This document shows positions 48,074 through 59,922 of a stretch of DNA of 64,000 bases, piece after piece. The notes beneath the pieces were generated by a model that saw nothing but the letters and a program-made list of their open reading frames with translations, made no database searches and was not told where the DNA came from. The stretch is taken from the NCBI GenBank assembly GCA_037126765.1, contig JBBCBC010000002.1, positions 15,841,853 to 15,905,852 of the forward strand, given 5' to 3'. The DNA comes from Stenogyne calaminthoides. Taxonomy: Eukaryota; Streptophyta; Magnoliopsida; Lamiales; Lamiaceae. The stretch's first letter is position 1, and each line of letters begins with the position of its first letter. The translations under genes were made by a program, and so were the position numbers.

Positions 48074-51000
48074 AAGCCTATACTACCCACACATATTATA
48101 TGTTGGGAAAAACGACTAAAAAATCACACAAGGGTTGCGATAGAGAAAAATATTATAATTCCATATGGTGGATCAGTTTTAGTTGGACGGCGAAGCTGTG
48201 AGTCGTGTAGAGGACTTCAAGACGTTTCTAAAACATGTTTATAAAAAGAAAATGGACACCCGAGTTAAAAGTTATGGCCAAAACAATTTTTACCATCCAA
48301 TTATCAAAACCCTAATCGCCGTTTCCAGATCCTCCATCCAACATCGCTCATCCTTGCGATCAAAATTACAACAAGAACAAGCAAAACTCTACTACAGTTA
48401 TCTACGAAAAAATATGCCTATACTACCCACACATATTATATGTTGGGAAAAACGATTAAAAAATCACACAAGGGTTGCGATAGAGAAAAATATTTTAATA
48501 CTATCCGATGGGTAAGTTTTAGAGGGACGGCAAAGCTGTGAGACATGTAGAGGACTTCAAGTCGTTAACGAAATATGGTTATAAAAGGAAAACGGACACC
48601 CGAGTCAAAAGTTATGGCCAAAACAGTTGTCACCATCCAATAGCCAAAACCCTAATCGCCGTTTCCAGATCCTTCATCCGACATTGCTCATCCTTGTGAT
48701 CAAAATTACAACAAGAACAAGCAAAGCCCTACTACAATTATCTATTAAAAAAATGCCGATAGTACCCACACATATTATCTGTTGGGAAAAACTATTACAA
48801 AATCACACAAGGGTTGCGATAGAGAAAAATATTATAACACTATCCGGTAGGTCAGTTTTTGAGGGACGATGAAGCTATGAGACATGTAGAGGAGTTCAAA
48901 ACGTTTCTGAAACATGGTTATAAAAGGAAAACGGACACCCGAGTCAAAAGTTATGGCCAGAACAGTTTTAACCATCCAATTGCCAAAACCTTAATCGCCG
49001 TTTCTAGATCCTCCATCCGACATCGCTCATCCTTGCGATCAAAGTTATAACAAGAACAAGAAAAACCCTACTACAGTTATCTATTAAAAAAATGCCTATA
49101 GTACCCACACATATTATCTGTTGGGAAAAATGATTACAAAATAACACAAGGGTTGCGATAGAGAAAAATATTATAATACTATACGGTAGGTCATTTTAGA
49201 GGGACGGTGAAGCTGTGAGACATGTAGAGGACTTCAAGACATTTTCGAAACATGGTTATAAAAGGAAAACGGACACTCGAGTCAAAAGGTATGGCCAAAA
49301 CAGTTGTCACCATCCAATAGCCAAAACCCTAATGGCCGTTTCCAGATCCTCCATCAGACATCGCTCATCCTTTAGATCAAAATCACAACAAAAACAAGCA
49401 AAACCCTACTACATTTATCTTTGAAAAAAAAAACCTATACTACCCACACATATTATCTATTGGGAAAAACGATTACAAAATCACACAAGGGTTGCGATAG
49501 AGAAAAATATTATAATACTATCTGGTGGATCAATTTTAGAGGGACGGTGAAGCTGTGAGACATGTAGAGGACTTCAAGACGTTTCCGAAACATGGTTATA
49601 AAAAGAAAACAGACACTCGAGTTAAAAGTTATGGCCAAAACAGTTTTCACCATCCAATTGTCAAAACCCTAATCGCTGTTTCCAGATCCTCCATCCGACA
49701 TTGCTCATCCTTGTGATCAAAATTAAAACAAGAACAAGCAAATCCCTAATACAGTTATCTATGAAAAAAAAATGCCTATACTACCCACACATATTATCTG
49801 TTGGCAAAAACGATTAAAAAATCACACAAGGGTTGCGATAGAGAAAAATATAATAATACTACCCGGTGGGTCAGTGTTATAGGGACGGCGAAGCTATGAG
49901 ACATGTAGAGGACTTAAAGACATTTCCGAAACATGGTTATAAAAGGAAAATGGAAACCCGAGTTAAAAGTTATGGCCAAAATAGTTTTCACCATCCAATA
50001 GTAATGGCCGTTTCCAGATCCTCGATCCGACATCGCTCATCCTTGCGATCAAAATTACAACAAGAACAATCAAAACCCTACTACAATTATATATGAAAAA
50101 AAATGCCTATAGTACCCACACATATTATCTATTGAGAAAACTAATAAAAAATCACAAAAGGGTTGCGATACAGAAAATATTATAATACTATCCGGTGTGT
50201 AAGTTTTAGATGGATGGCGAAGCTGTAAGACATGTATAGGACTTCAAGATGTTTCCGAAACATGGTTATAAAAGGAAAACGGACATTCGAGTCAAAAGTT
50301 ATGGTCAAAACAGTTTTCACTATCCAATGGCCCAAACCACATTCGTCGTTTCCAGATCCTCCATCCGACATCGCTCATCCTTGCGATCAAAATTACAACA
50401 AGAACAAGCAAAACCCTACTACAATTATCTACGAAAAAAAATGCCTATACTACCCACACATATTATGCATTGGGAAAAACGATTACAAAATCACACAAGG
50501 GTTGCGATAGAGAAAAATATTATAATACTACCCGGTGGGTAAGTTTTAGAGGGACGGCAAAGCTGTAAGACATGTAGAGGACATCAAGACGTTTCTGAAA
50601 CACGGTTATAAAAGGAAAACGGACACCCGAGTTAAAAGTTATGGCCAAAACAGTTTTCACCATCCAATAGCCAAAACCCTAATGGCCGTTTCCAGATCCT
50701 CGATCCGACATCCCTCATCCTTGCGATCAAAATTACAACAAAAACATAAGCAAAACCCTACTACATTTATCTATGAAAAAAAAATGCCTATACTACCCAC
50801 ACATATTATCTGTTGGGAAAAACTATTACAAAATCGCACAAGGGTTGCGATAGATAAAAATATTATAATACTATCTGGTGTGTTCATTTTAGAGGGACGA
50901 TGAAGCTTTGAGACATGTAGAGGACTTCAAGACGTTTCCGAAACATGGTTATAAAAGGAAAACGAACACCAGAGTAAAAATTTATGGCCAAAACAGTTTT

Positions 51001-51891
51001 CACCATCCAATGTCCAAAACCCCAATCGCTGTTTCCAGATCCTCCATCCGACATCGCTCATCTTTGCAATCAAAATTACAACAAGAACAAGCAAAACCCT
51101 ACTACAGTTATCTATTAAAAAAAATGCCTGTAGTACCCACACATATTATCTGTTGGGAAAAACCATTAGAAAATCACACAAGGGTTGCGATAAAGAAAAA
51201 TATTATAATACTATCCGGTGGGTCAGTTTAAGAGGGACGGCGAAGCTATGAGACATGTAGAGGACTTCAAGTAGTTTCCGAAACATGGTTATAAGAGGAA
51301 AACGGACACCCGAGTTAAAAGTTATGGCCAAAACAGTTTTCACCATCCAACGGCCAAAACCCTAATTGTCGTTTCCAGATCCTCCATCCGACATTGTTCA
51401 TCATTGCAATCAAAATTACCACAAGAACAAGCAAAACCCCACTACAGTTATCTATGAAAAAAAAATGCCTATAGTACCCACACATATTATCTGTTGGGAA
51501 AACGATTACAAAATCACACAAGGGTTGCGATAGATAAAAATATTATAATACTATCCGGTGCTTAAGTTTTTGAGGGATGACGAAGCTGTGAGACATATAG
51601 AGGACTTTAGGATGTTTTCGAAACATGGTTATAAAAGGAAAACAGACACCCGAGTCAAAAGTTATGGCCAAAACAGTTTTCACCATCCAATGACCAAAAC
51701 CACAATCGCCGTTTCCAGATCCTCCATCCGACATCGCTCATCCTTGTGATTAAAATTACAACAATAACAAGCAAAATCCTACTACAGTTATCTACGAAAA
51801 AAAATGCCTATACTACCCACACATATTATCTGTTGGGAAAAACGATTACAAAATCACACAAGGGTTGTGATAGAGAAAAATATTATAATAC
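48074..51891 (+). repeat. Satellite block C, 11 landmark copies
   Basis: This is the same ~340-bp monomer and orientation as blocks A and B, with landmarks from 48200 to 51590. Relative to the end of block B, 125 bases of one monomer (positions +89 to +213) are missing across S2. Either that piece, or that piece plus whole monomers, was deleted. Unit 66 matches units 48 and 54 (CCAATGACCAAAACC, AAAATCCTACTAC), and unit 62 resembles unit 47. The block ends at ATTATAATAC where G1 begins. Confidence 0.95.
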
Positions 51892-52796
51892 TGTTGTGTT
51901 CGATATAATAATTCATGATTAATCGAACACGTAAGAGCGACACGTGTAATATCTATTAAAATAATCATGCTCAGTGGACAAGTATTCGCTACTCAGATCA
52001 GGAAAGAGGAATTGAATGAGCCAAATCGAAAAGCACTCAGATGGCCAACCCAGACATCCTGAAACCCTCAGATATCCTGAGGGTCAGTACGCTCGCAGCA
52101 CAACATTCTGAAGACTTAGGCATCCTGAAGGGTCAGAGTGCTCGACACTCAGATATCCCGAAGACCCGAACATCCTGAGGGCTCAGTGTGCTCGAGGAGG
52201 ACAATGTTCCAGCATAAAATTGACATGGTAAAAGGGGCGAACAAAGCATCCAACCGAGCAAAAGATTATTTTGGACGACCAAAAGAGTGCCTTACAGATA
52301 AGTAAGCTCCAAGATTAATCTAGAAGACGAAGTTGGGAACGTGGCATTATCACCGGGTTTCTTGCATGATCCGAAGTCTCCAGCTCATGCTTGCCAACCC
52401 AGCTCATGCTTGTCGGAGTGTGATAAAAGGAAGAAAAAAGAAGAAGAAAGAGGTTCAGAAAAATTTCCCAGAAAAAGTCATACCCACACTTGAGAGGTGA
52501 GGAATAGAAAAATCCGAGTGATTATCCACGCATACAGAAACCCTAGCACTCATATGCTAACTCTCCAGATTATCTTCATCTGTAACGATTCATCTTCATA
52601 AGATGTATCAAATATTGTACGTGTAAAGCTCGTAATACCACATCCTGGCTTGGTATGCCCCCAGAGTAGTCATTTCCTGATGAACTGGGTCAACAAATTC
52701 ATCTTATTTACGGTTTATCGTACACGTGCATGTTTTGTTTGTGAGTCGTTCCCAAATTAGCCACATAATACTCTTCGTAAAAAACGACTCGCGACA
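51892..52796 (+). repeat. 5' LTR of G1
   Basis: The LTR starts TGTTGTGTTCGATATAATA and ends ACTCGCGACA, about 905 bp, with TG...CA ends. Both borders are set by the satellite on the left and the primer-binding site on the right. A TATA-like GATAAAAGG lies near 52423. At ~52060-52200 there are three imperfect repeats of CATCCTGAGGG.TCAG..GCTCG. The partner LTR is not in the window, so the ends are inferred. Confidence 0.75.
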
Positions 52797-52798
52797 AC

Positions 52799-52815
52799 TG
52801 GCGCTAGAAGAAGGG
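52799..52815 (+). other. G1 primer-binding site
   Basis: TGGCGCTAGAAGAAGGG starts two bases after the LTR. Gypsy elements of plants commonly start their site with TGGCGC. I do not assign the tRNA. Confidence 0.65.
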
Positions 52816-52880
52816 TACTTCACCAAAAAACCAATCCATACACGAACCCTTAGTGAGCCGAGGCAGAAAAAAGAAATAAA

Positions 52881-55595
52881 ATGCCTCAATCTAGGAATAC
52901 ACAAACAGAGAGGTCAGGGCAAAGTCGACCTCATGACCGGAAAGAGGCTCAGCGCCAGCCTCATAAAGATCAGGGAGTGGAGATTACCAATCTCGAGGAT
53001 ATTGCGAATGATCCGGCGGCCACAACAAGGGCCATCACTTTCTTGCTGCGAGCGCAGAAAGAGAGGGCTGAAAAAGAGTTGGCCAAATTAGAAACTCAAG
53101 ATCATGAAGATCGACGCTCACGTACACCTGATAGCGAGCAAGTTAAAAAGAAAATTGCGAAGCGGGCCAGTAAAAAAACCGATGACACGTCTGATGACGA
53201 ACAGCCTCAAGGATCTAGACCATCAGCGTTTGGACGTTTGAGGCTCTCCGCCAAAGACCGAATCGGCAATAATAGGCGACAGGATCCAGGAAAGGAACAA
53301 CCAATAAAAGTGCCCGCACATTCAGATCTTCATGATCATCCGCAGGCCGAACAAAAATCGGCGGGAACAAAATTGTCTATCCATCACCGATTGGGTAGTC
53401 AAGCACGGACTTGGAAAGGGGGACTGCCCCATTAGGAGCATGACTCACTGGGTCCTCATGATGGGAAACAGCCCCGATCTAAGTCTGTCAGTTCCACAAA
53501 AATTGCTGAAATGCAAAAAGTCATCGAGGGTTTACAGGCCGACCTGGCCGCGACCAAAAGCCACCCTCGAGCGAGAACAATACCCTGCTCGCCATTGTCA
53601 CCGGCTATCATGGCGGCTGAAATACAAGAGAAAGTGGCGAAGTTCCGACCTCCAATTCCCATATTCGATGCTGAGTCTGACCCTCATGTCCATCTCAGTA
53701 AGTACTCAGACTTTATGATCGCGATGGGGGCCACAGACGCAACACAGTGCCGATCATTCCCCATGACTTTGGGTGATCGGGCACATAGATGGTTTTCTAC
53801 TTTGCCAGCTGCGTCTATCACATCTTTCGCCCAATTGGGACAACAATTTCTGTCCCACTTTTCATCCATGTGTGCTCGCCCAGCGCCAAAACAAAGGTTG
53901 GCGCATTTCTCCCAACTAAAAGGTGAGTCTGATCGAGCATACATAGAAAGATTTGATAAATGTTTGTATGATGGAGCCCCCGTCGAAGAGGATGCCAAGA
54001 TCCTCGCGGTGGTCGGGGGCCTGACCCTGAATACTGATATGTGGAAGGCCATGCACCAAGACTGGCCGAACACATACTCAGAATTCCGAGAGCGAGCGGC
54101 CAAAATTATAGCCATGCAAGATTTGCTTGCCCAATCACGATTGGGTCAGGAACCTACAACTAGGAAAGTTTTCGGGAAGAAAGTGATGAATGAAGGGGGG
54201 TACAAACCCACAGGCTCATTCAAACCATTCGAAGATAGATCAGAAGCAAACGCCCTACGAAGTCTTTTGGGAGTTTCAGCGGAAACGATCTTTAACCAAA
54301 TCAGAGATCGGGACATGTTGGAAAGGCCAAGAAGAATCATAATGGATAAACATCGGCTTAACGCTTCCAAATATTGTAACTACCACGAGTACATTGGGCA
54401 TAATACAGAAAATTATCGTGACTTACTCTGCCAACTTTGGAAGCTATACGAAGATAATCGTCTTACCCAATTCCAAAAAAACCCAGCGGGCAGAGACTCT
54501 CGAACAGAAAAAATAGAAGATCGAAGGGGTAAGCGAAAATCCAAACAAACATCTGACAACGATCCCGAAGAATCACATAAAAGGTCCGAGTTATCTAAAA
54601 GAGGGCCTCCTACTGTGGGAAGAGGTCGAGAAAGTCAAGAGATTCACATGATACGTCCTGAATATGGTCCAGTGGGTGGATGTTACCAGGCACGACCATT
54701 ATCGAACAAACGAAAAAAGATGGAGATTCGTGCCATGCAAAGCATCCATCAAGTGAAGGTAGCGATCACATCAGCTAGCACGCCACCCTCTCACCAGATT
54801 ATGTTTTCAGAAGACGATCTCGACGGAATCATAACACCCCATAATGACTCCTTAACCATCAGTGCTCGACTCCTCGGGTTGAAGGTGCACCGTCTCCTGG
54901 TTGACACCGGAGCTTATGCGAACATTTTGTTCGTCAACACCCTTCATCAGATGGAAAAACAAGTTGGAGACTTGAGCAGTTATGTTGAACCATGTGATCA
55001 TACCATAATGGGTTTTGGGGAATCTGTAACCCGACCCTATGGCATGATTAGGTTAGGAGTCGAGTTAGAATCAACTCTGAATCCGGGCATCCAACGAACT
55101 AGAATGCTAGATTTTGTAATCGTCGATGCTCCATCAACTTATAACAGGTTTCTAGGTCGCCCGTTTATTCAAGAATTTAAAGCGGCCTCGTTTCTACGAC
55201 ATTATCGTGTAAAATTTCCAACACAAGATGGAACAAGTAGCGTAAAAGGAGATCAGAAGAAAGCTCGAGATTGTTTGCTATCATGTGCACCAGAAAAACA
55301 AAATATTGTCAACATGATGGAGCAAACATGGGAGATGGGTGAGTCAGGCCAGCGAGCAAATGCCTCGCCTCAATATCTTCCGACGAACATAAGTGTGATG
55401 AGCATAGCTCCTCGCGCGAACACAGAATGCGCGAACACAAAATCCAGGGAAGCAGCTCATGCCCCAGATCTCCTAGATCAAATGAATATTGATTCGCCGA
55501 ACGAGCAAACGGACCTAGAACCTCGCATAGGCTTTGAACCCATGGAGGTTGATGAAGAGCACCGGGGGTCCATCCAAGATCCTCGGTGGAAGTAA
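52881..55595 (+). pseudogene. gag: G1 gag and protease (one in-frame stop)
   Basis: A single frame starts MPQSRNTQTERSGQ and runs to 55595 except for one TAG at 53433-53435. After a charged N-terminal region comes the retrotransposon gag core (IPIFDAESDPHVHLSKYSDF, HRWFSTLPAASITSF, LAHFSQLKGESDRAYIERF). Next is a zinc-knuckle-like motif, KYCNYHEYIGHNTENY, in which the last zinc ligand, normally Cys, is Tyr. The protease follows with LVDTGAYANILF, the catalytic Asp codon at 54903-54905, and FLGRPFIQEF near its end. A frameshift near 55540-55595 separates it from the reverse transcriptase. Confidence 0.88.
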
Positions 55596-57162
55596 AAAAG
55601 AAAGCGAGCAACACCGCCGAACAACCGAGTCCATCAAAATCGAATTCAATGCCCCGAAGTTAGAAGTGTTCATTGGTTCAGAATTACCTGAACCAATTCG
55701 AACAGAAATTATTGCTTATCTTCAAGCAAACTTGGACGTGTTCGCATGGTCGCACGACGACATGGTTGGCATTGATCCAAAACATGCATGCCACTCCCTC
55801 AACCTTGATCCAATACAAACTCCAATTATCCAGAAGCGCAGAAAGTTTAGTCCGGAAAAATATACGGCAATGAATAGTGAAATCAAAAAGTTGCTCGACA
55901 ACAAACTGATTTGAGAGGTGAAATGCCCAAGATGGCTTGCGAACCCTGTGCTCGTTCGCAAGTCCAATGGATCTTGGAGACTATGTATTGATTTCACTGA
56001 TTTAAACAAGGCATGTCCGAAAGATAACTTCCTAATGCCGCATATCGATTATTTGGTCGATAATACAGCAGGCCATGAACTCATGACTTTTATGGATGCA
56101 TTTACTGGTTATCACCAAATACCTATGCACCCGGACGATCAAAAGAATATGGCATTCTGCAGTGAAAAGAATATGTACTGTTGGCAATGCATGCCGTTCG
56201 GATTAAAGAATGCCGGAGGAACATATCAACGTTTGGTGAACAAAATGTTCGACGAACACATCGGCCGAACAATTGAGGTATATATTGATGATATTGTGGT
56301 TAAGAGTGAACATAAGGAAGACCACATCACCTACCTCGCACAAACGTTCGATATACTCAGGAAGTACAATATGAAGTTAAATCCGAAAAAATGTAGCTTT
56401 GGGGTTCACTCAGGAAAATTCCTCGGACATATGGTCAGTCAACGAGGGATCGAATCGAACCCAACAAAGATTCAAGCCATGCTCGATATGCAGGCCCCCA
56501 AAAATGTGAAAGAGGTCCAAAAGTTAACCGGACGTTTAGCTTCCGTAAGCCGGTTTATATCACGAACTGGAGACAAATGCAAACCTTTCTTCGATACATT
56601 AAAGAAAGGGAAATTCCAGTGGACCGAGCATTGCCAAAATGCATTCGAATCATTGAAGCAGTACCTTGTAGATAGTCAGACACTGTCAAAGCCTGTCCCA
56701 GGCGAACAACTCTATATGTATCTTGCTGCATCCGAACATGCAATCAGTGTTGTGCTTGTACGAGCAGAAGGGACCATACACTTGCCCATTTACTATGTAA
56801 GCCAAGTGCTTAAGGAAGCCGAGCTCCGGTACCCTCCTTTAGAAAAATTAGCATATGCTCTCGTGATGAGTGTTCAAAAATTGCGACCATAGTTTTTCGA
56901 TCACTCAGTCGAAGTACTGACCACTTTCCCATTGCGCCAAGTCCTCCACCGACCAGATACTGCCAACAGATTACTCAAATGGGCGGTGGAGTTAGGACAA
57001 TTCGGCATTACGTTCGCTCCGCAAATAGCAATGAAGGGCCAAGCTATGGCCGATTTCATGGTCGAGTTGACATATCCACAAATGCTCGAAAAGCCATCGA
57101 CCAACCATGGCATATGTATGTTGATGGTTCATCAACATGTTCAAGAGCCGGAGCAGGCGTAG
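55534..57162 (+). pseudogene. pol: G1 pol: reverse transcriptase and first RNase H
   Basis: This frame is broken by a TGA at 55912-55914 and a TAG near 56890. Between them the gypsy reverse transcriptase is complete: SNGSWRLCIDFTDLNKACPK, MDAFTGYHQIPMHPDD, MPFGLKNAGGTYQRLVNKMF, and the active site YIDD at 56281-56292. The first RNase H domain follows (YLAASEHAISVVLVR, YPPLEKLAYALVMSVQKLRP, and after the stop LLKWAVELGQFGITF). Acidic catalytic residues usual in a gypsy RNase H are poorly kept (YLAASE for the first), as is typical where a second RNase H has taken over. The frame is lost near 57105. Confidence 0.9.
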
Positions 57163-58646
57163 TTCTCATCAGCCCAACCAGACAAACATTTACAACAACC
57201 ATCCGTTTTGATTTCCCACCTACAAATAATGAAGCCGAATATGAAGCTTTGATCGCTGGACTACAGATGGCAATGACAATGGGAATTCAGAGGCTGATGA
57301 TTTATAGCGATTCTCAGATAATCGTTTACCAAGTAACAGGCGAGTATGAGGCCCGAGGCGAACAAATGGCACAGTATCAGCAACTAGCAAAAGAGTTGCT
57401 CGAGCATTTCGAACAAGTTTTCATAGAGCAATTACCACGATTGGGTAATTCGTTCACTGATGCTTTGGCACGCCTGGCAATAGCAGAAGGAGTGATAAAC
57501 ACAACAGACATTGTGGTCGTCACAACTTGTTCGCCATCAGTTCCCAGAAATATGATCGCCCAAGTAACAGGCGAACAAGAGACTTGGATTACTCCAATCC
57601 TGAGTTGCTTACAAAAGGGACTTCTCCCTGAAAATAAGGCACAAGCTACTCGCCTCAGATTACAATCAGCTCATTATACTATCATAGACGAGCATTTGTA
57701 TAAAAGAAGCTTCTCACTTCCACTGTTAAAATGTATTACTCCTGAAGAGGGTCGTGTACTTCTGGAACAAATCCATGAAGGAGTATGCGGAAATCATACA
57801 GGTGGGCTCGTCCTGGCGCACAAAATAATCAGACAAGGTTATTATTGGCCAACCCTAAAAAAAGATTCACTCGCGTATGCTCGCGCGTTCCACAAGTGCC
57901 AGGTACATGCTCCGCTTATTCATAGCCCACCTGAAGAATTAGTGTCAGTTTATAGCCCATGGCCATTTTCTAAATGGGGGATCGATTTGATCGGCCCATT
58001 TCCTACTGGCACGTCGGGAGTAAGATATGTTGTGGTTGCCGTTGATTATTATACTAAATGGGCGGAAGCCGAAGCCATTATCAAAATTACCGAACAAAGG
58101 ATGTGGAATTTTGTTTGGAAAAATATGATTTGTCATTTTGGACTTCCCTAACCATTAGTAACTGATAACGGCAAACAGTTCGATGGAAGTGAATTCAGAC
58201 ATAATTGTGCTCGCTGGGGGATAAAAAAACACTACTCAACTTCGTACTATTTCCAGTCAAATGGACAAGTTGAGGCCGTTAATAAAATCATCAAGCATAC
58301 CCTCAAGGCCCGACTTGATAATTCCAAGGGGGGTGGATGGGCTGAAGAGTTGCCTGAAATATTATGGGCCTATCGAACAACTTTCAGAACATCAACTGCG
58401 GAGACCCCGTTTGCCTTAGCATTTGGTGCGGAAGCTGTTATACCCGTAGAAATCAAGATTCCAAGTCATCGAACAATGACTTTTGGAGAGCACATCAATG
58501 ACCAGGCGCTCGCCCTGAGTGCAGACCTGTTTGAAGAAAGAAGGACGGAGGTTGATTTCAAGAACGCTATGTATAAAAAGAGATTAGAGAAGTTCACAAC
58601 TCCAAAGTCCGAACACGCAGGTTCAATGTGGGTGAGTTGGTTTTAA
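57095..58646 (+). pseudogene. pol: G1 pol: second RNase H and integrase
   Basis: This frame is shifted from the reverse transcriptase. It opens with HMYVDGSSTCSRAGAGVVL, then TNNEAEYEALIAGLQMA, IYSDSQIIVYQVTG and NSFTDALARLA: the D-E-D-D pattern of an archaeal-type RNase H, a Tat-group trait. The integrase follows: zinc-binding region (HEGVCGNHTGG..FHKCQVHA, where the first Cys of the pair is Phe), WGIDLIGPFP, VTDNGKQF and SNGQVEAVNK with all three catalytic acids. A TAA at 58149-58151 lies just before the second Asp. The frame ends at 58646 through a frameshift before the C-terminal domain. Confidence 0.9.
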
Positions 58647-58810
58647 AGCGAGCAACGGGGGTATCAAGTGGTGTGTTCGGCCGAGCATGGAAAGGTCCGT
58701 TCAGAGTTACAGAACGTTTGCTAAACGGGGCCTATGACTTGGAAGACCTGAATGGAGTCCCATTGTCCTACTCGTGGAATGCATCAAATTTGAAAAAATA
58801 CTATCAATAA
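58628..58810 (+). pseudogene. G1 integrase C-terminal end
   Basis: This short frame continues the integrase after a frameshift: GELVLKRATG, WKGPFRVTERLLNGAYDLED and WNASNLKKYYQ, then TAA. It matches the gypsy integrase C-terminal 'GPYKV' style module and has no chromodomain. The stop at 58808-58810 is the likely native end of pol. Confidence 0.82.
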
Positions 58811-58811
58811 T

Positions 58812-59103
58812 AGCGAGCATAGTCGGCCGAACAAAATCATCCACACAGCTTTAGCGAGCATAGTGTTGGCCGAAAAAAATCGTCCACACAGCTTTAGCGA
58901 GCATAGTGTTGGCCGAACAAAATCGTCCACACAGCTTTAGCGAGCATAGTGTTGGCCAAAAAAATCATCCACACAGCTTTAGCGAGCATAGTGTTGGCCG
59001 ATCAAAATCGTCCACACAGCTTTAGCGAGCATAGTCGGCCGAACAAAATCGTCCACACAGCTTTAGCGAGCGTAGTGTCGACCGAACAAAATCGTCCACA
59101 CAT
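58812..59103 (+). repeat. Seven tandem copies of a 41-43-bp repeat after pol
   Basis: Units start with AGCGAGCATAGTGTTGGCC or AGCGAGCATAGTCGGCC at 58812, 58853, 58896, 58939, 58981, 59024 and 59065. Each ends CGTCCACACAGCTTT, with small variants. Degenerate versions continue to about 59190. Short tandem repeats just after the integrase are well known in Tat-group elements, where they can give rise to genomic satellites. The repeat is not similar to the ~340-bp satellite of this window. Confidence 0.92.
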
Positions 59104-59467
59104 TTGAAGTGATCATAGTTGGCCGAACATAATGGCCGATGTAGCTAAAACGAACACAAAGGGCCGAACATAATCAGCCATTCAGTTCAAACGAGTAGGA
59201 CAATCCTGAAAGAAGAACACTTTATGTTCGACACATATTTTCAGGAAAAGAAATGCTGGCCAGCACTATCGAAAGACAAAAGATACGTGTCAGATCAAGT
59301 TGTCAACAAAAGATACGTATCAGAACGAGTTGACAAGTGGTAGCAGCCAAGCAGGGACGAGTCAATCTTTAAGCGAGAGCTGTCTAAAAGCTGAACAGAT
59401 GTCAAAAGGGGGAGCAAAAGTAAGAGCCAGCACCAGCTAGCTATGCCAGCACTAGCTTGGGATAGTT

Positions 59468-59480
59468 CTATAAATAGGGG
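59468..59480 (+). promoter_or_regulatory. TATA-box-like element in the G1 3' region
   Basis: CTATAAATAGGGG is a close match to the plant TATA consensus and sits in GC-richer surroundings. A 79-codon frame (MKKKKGKTLQF...) starts 36-40 bases downstream. It could belong to an embedded LTR fragment or to a sense transcript of the 3' region. No transcript evidence is available. Confidence 0.4.
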
Positions 59481-59815
59481 CATATTGATAGCTGAAAAAA
59501 GCAGAGAAAAAACATATGAAGAAGAAAAAAGGAAAAACATTGCAATTCTCAGGAGGAGATTGGTTTAGTATGCCCCCAGACGTAGAAGAATCTAGCTCCC
59601 GATTCAGCAAACATTCAGCTGAATCAAGCATTTGTTCTGATACGAGCCTTTTACCCCATATACATCACGAGCACAGGTGGAAGCTCGTTGCCGGACTCAA
59701 GATGCTCGGCAGAGTTATGGTTGCCACTCCACGTTACTCACTGCTTATGCAGTAGTAAGTCATTAGTCCCCTATGCATCCCCAAAATCTCCTCCGAAGGG
59801 GAGGGATGTCATAGT

Positions 59816-59922
59816 GTCCGCTCGAAGCAATATGCGGACGCTGAGCATCTATTAAAGGGGACGGAATGGTGCGAGCTAAACGTTTTGCTCGCACCTAATA
59901 TAGGCGAGCAGGCATGCTCGCC
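59816..59922 (+). other. Cluster of hairpins, two of them mutually exclusive
   Basis: First hairpin: GTCCGC (59816-59821) with GCGGAC (59834-59839). Second: GCTCGC (59887-59892) with GCGAGC (59904-59909). Third: GGCGAGCA (59903-59910) with TGCTCGCC (59915-59922), a perfect 8-bp stem with a 4-base loop. The second and third share the middle arm, so only one can form at a time. Confidence 0.6.

Noticed and set aside
4695..51590. CENP-B-box-like motif in the satellite (TTTCCGAAACATGG...ACGGACACCCG)
   Set aside because: The spacing and core bases do not fit the CENP-B box consensus, and plants are not known to use it this way.
4586..51891. CRISPR-like regularly spaced repeats
   Set aside because: The spacing is a full tandem monomer without unique spacers, in a eukaryotic repeat setting.
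4586..51891. TGTTGGGAAAA in each satellite monomer resembles the LTR starts TGTTGGGAG (S1, S2) and TGTTGGGG (C1)
   Set aside because: Only about 7-8 bases are shared and nothing beyond. The match is short enough to be chance, and no LTR remnant surrounds it.
59516..59755. 79-codon open frame downstream of a TATA box
   Set aside because: It has no known domain, is low in complexity at the start, and lies in a retrotransposon non-coding region. There is not enough support for a gene.
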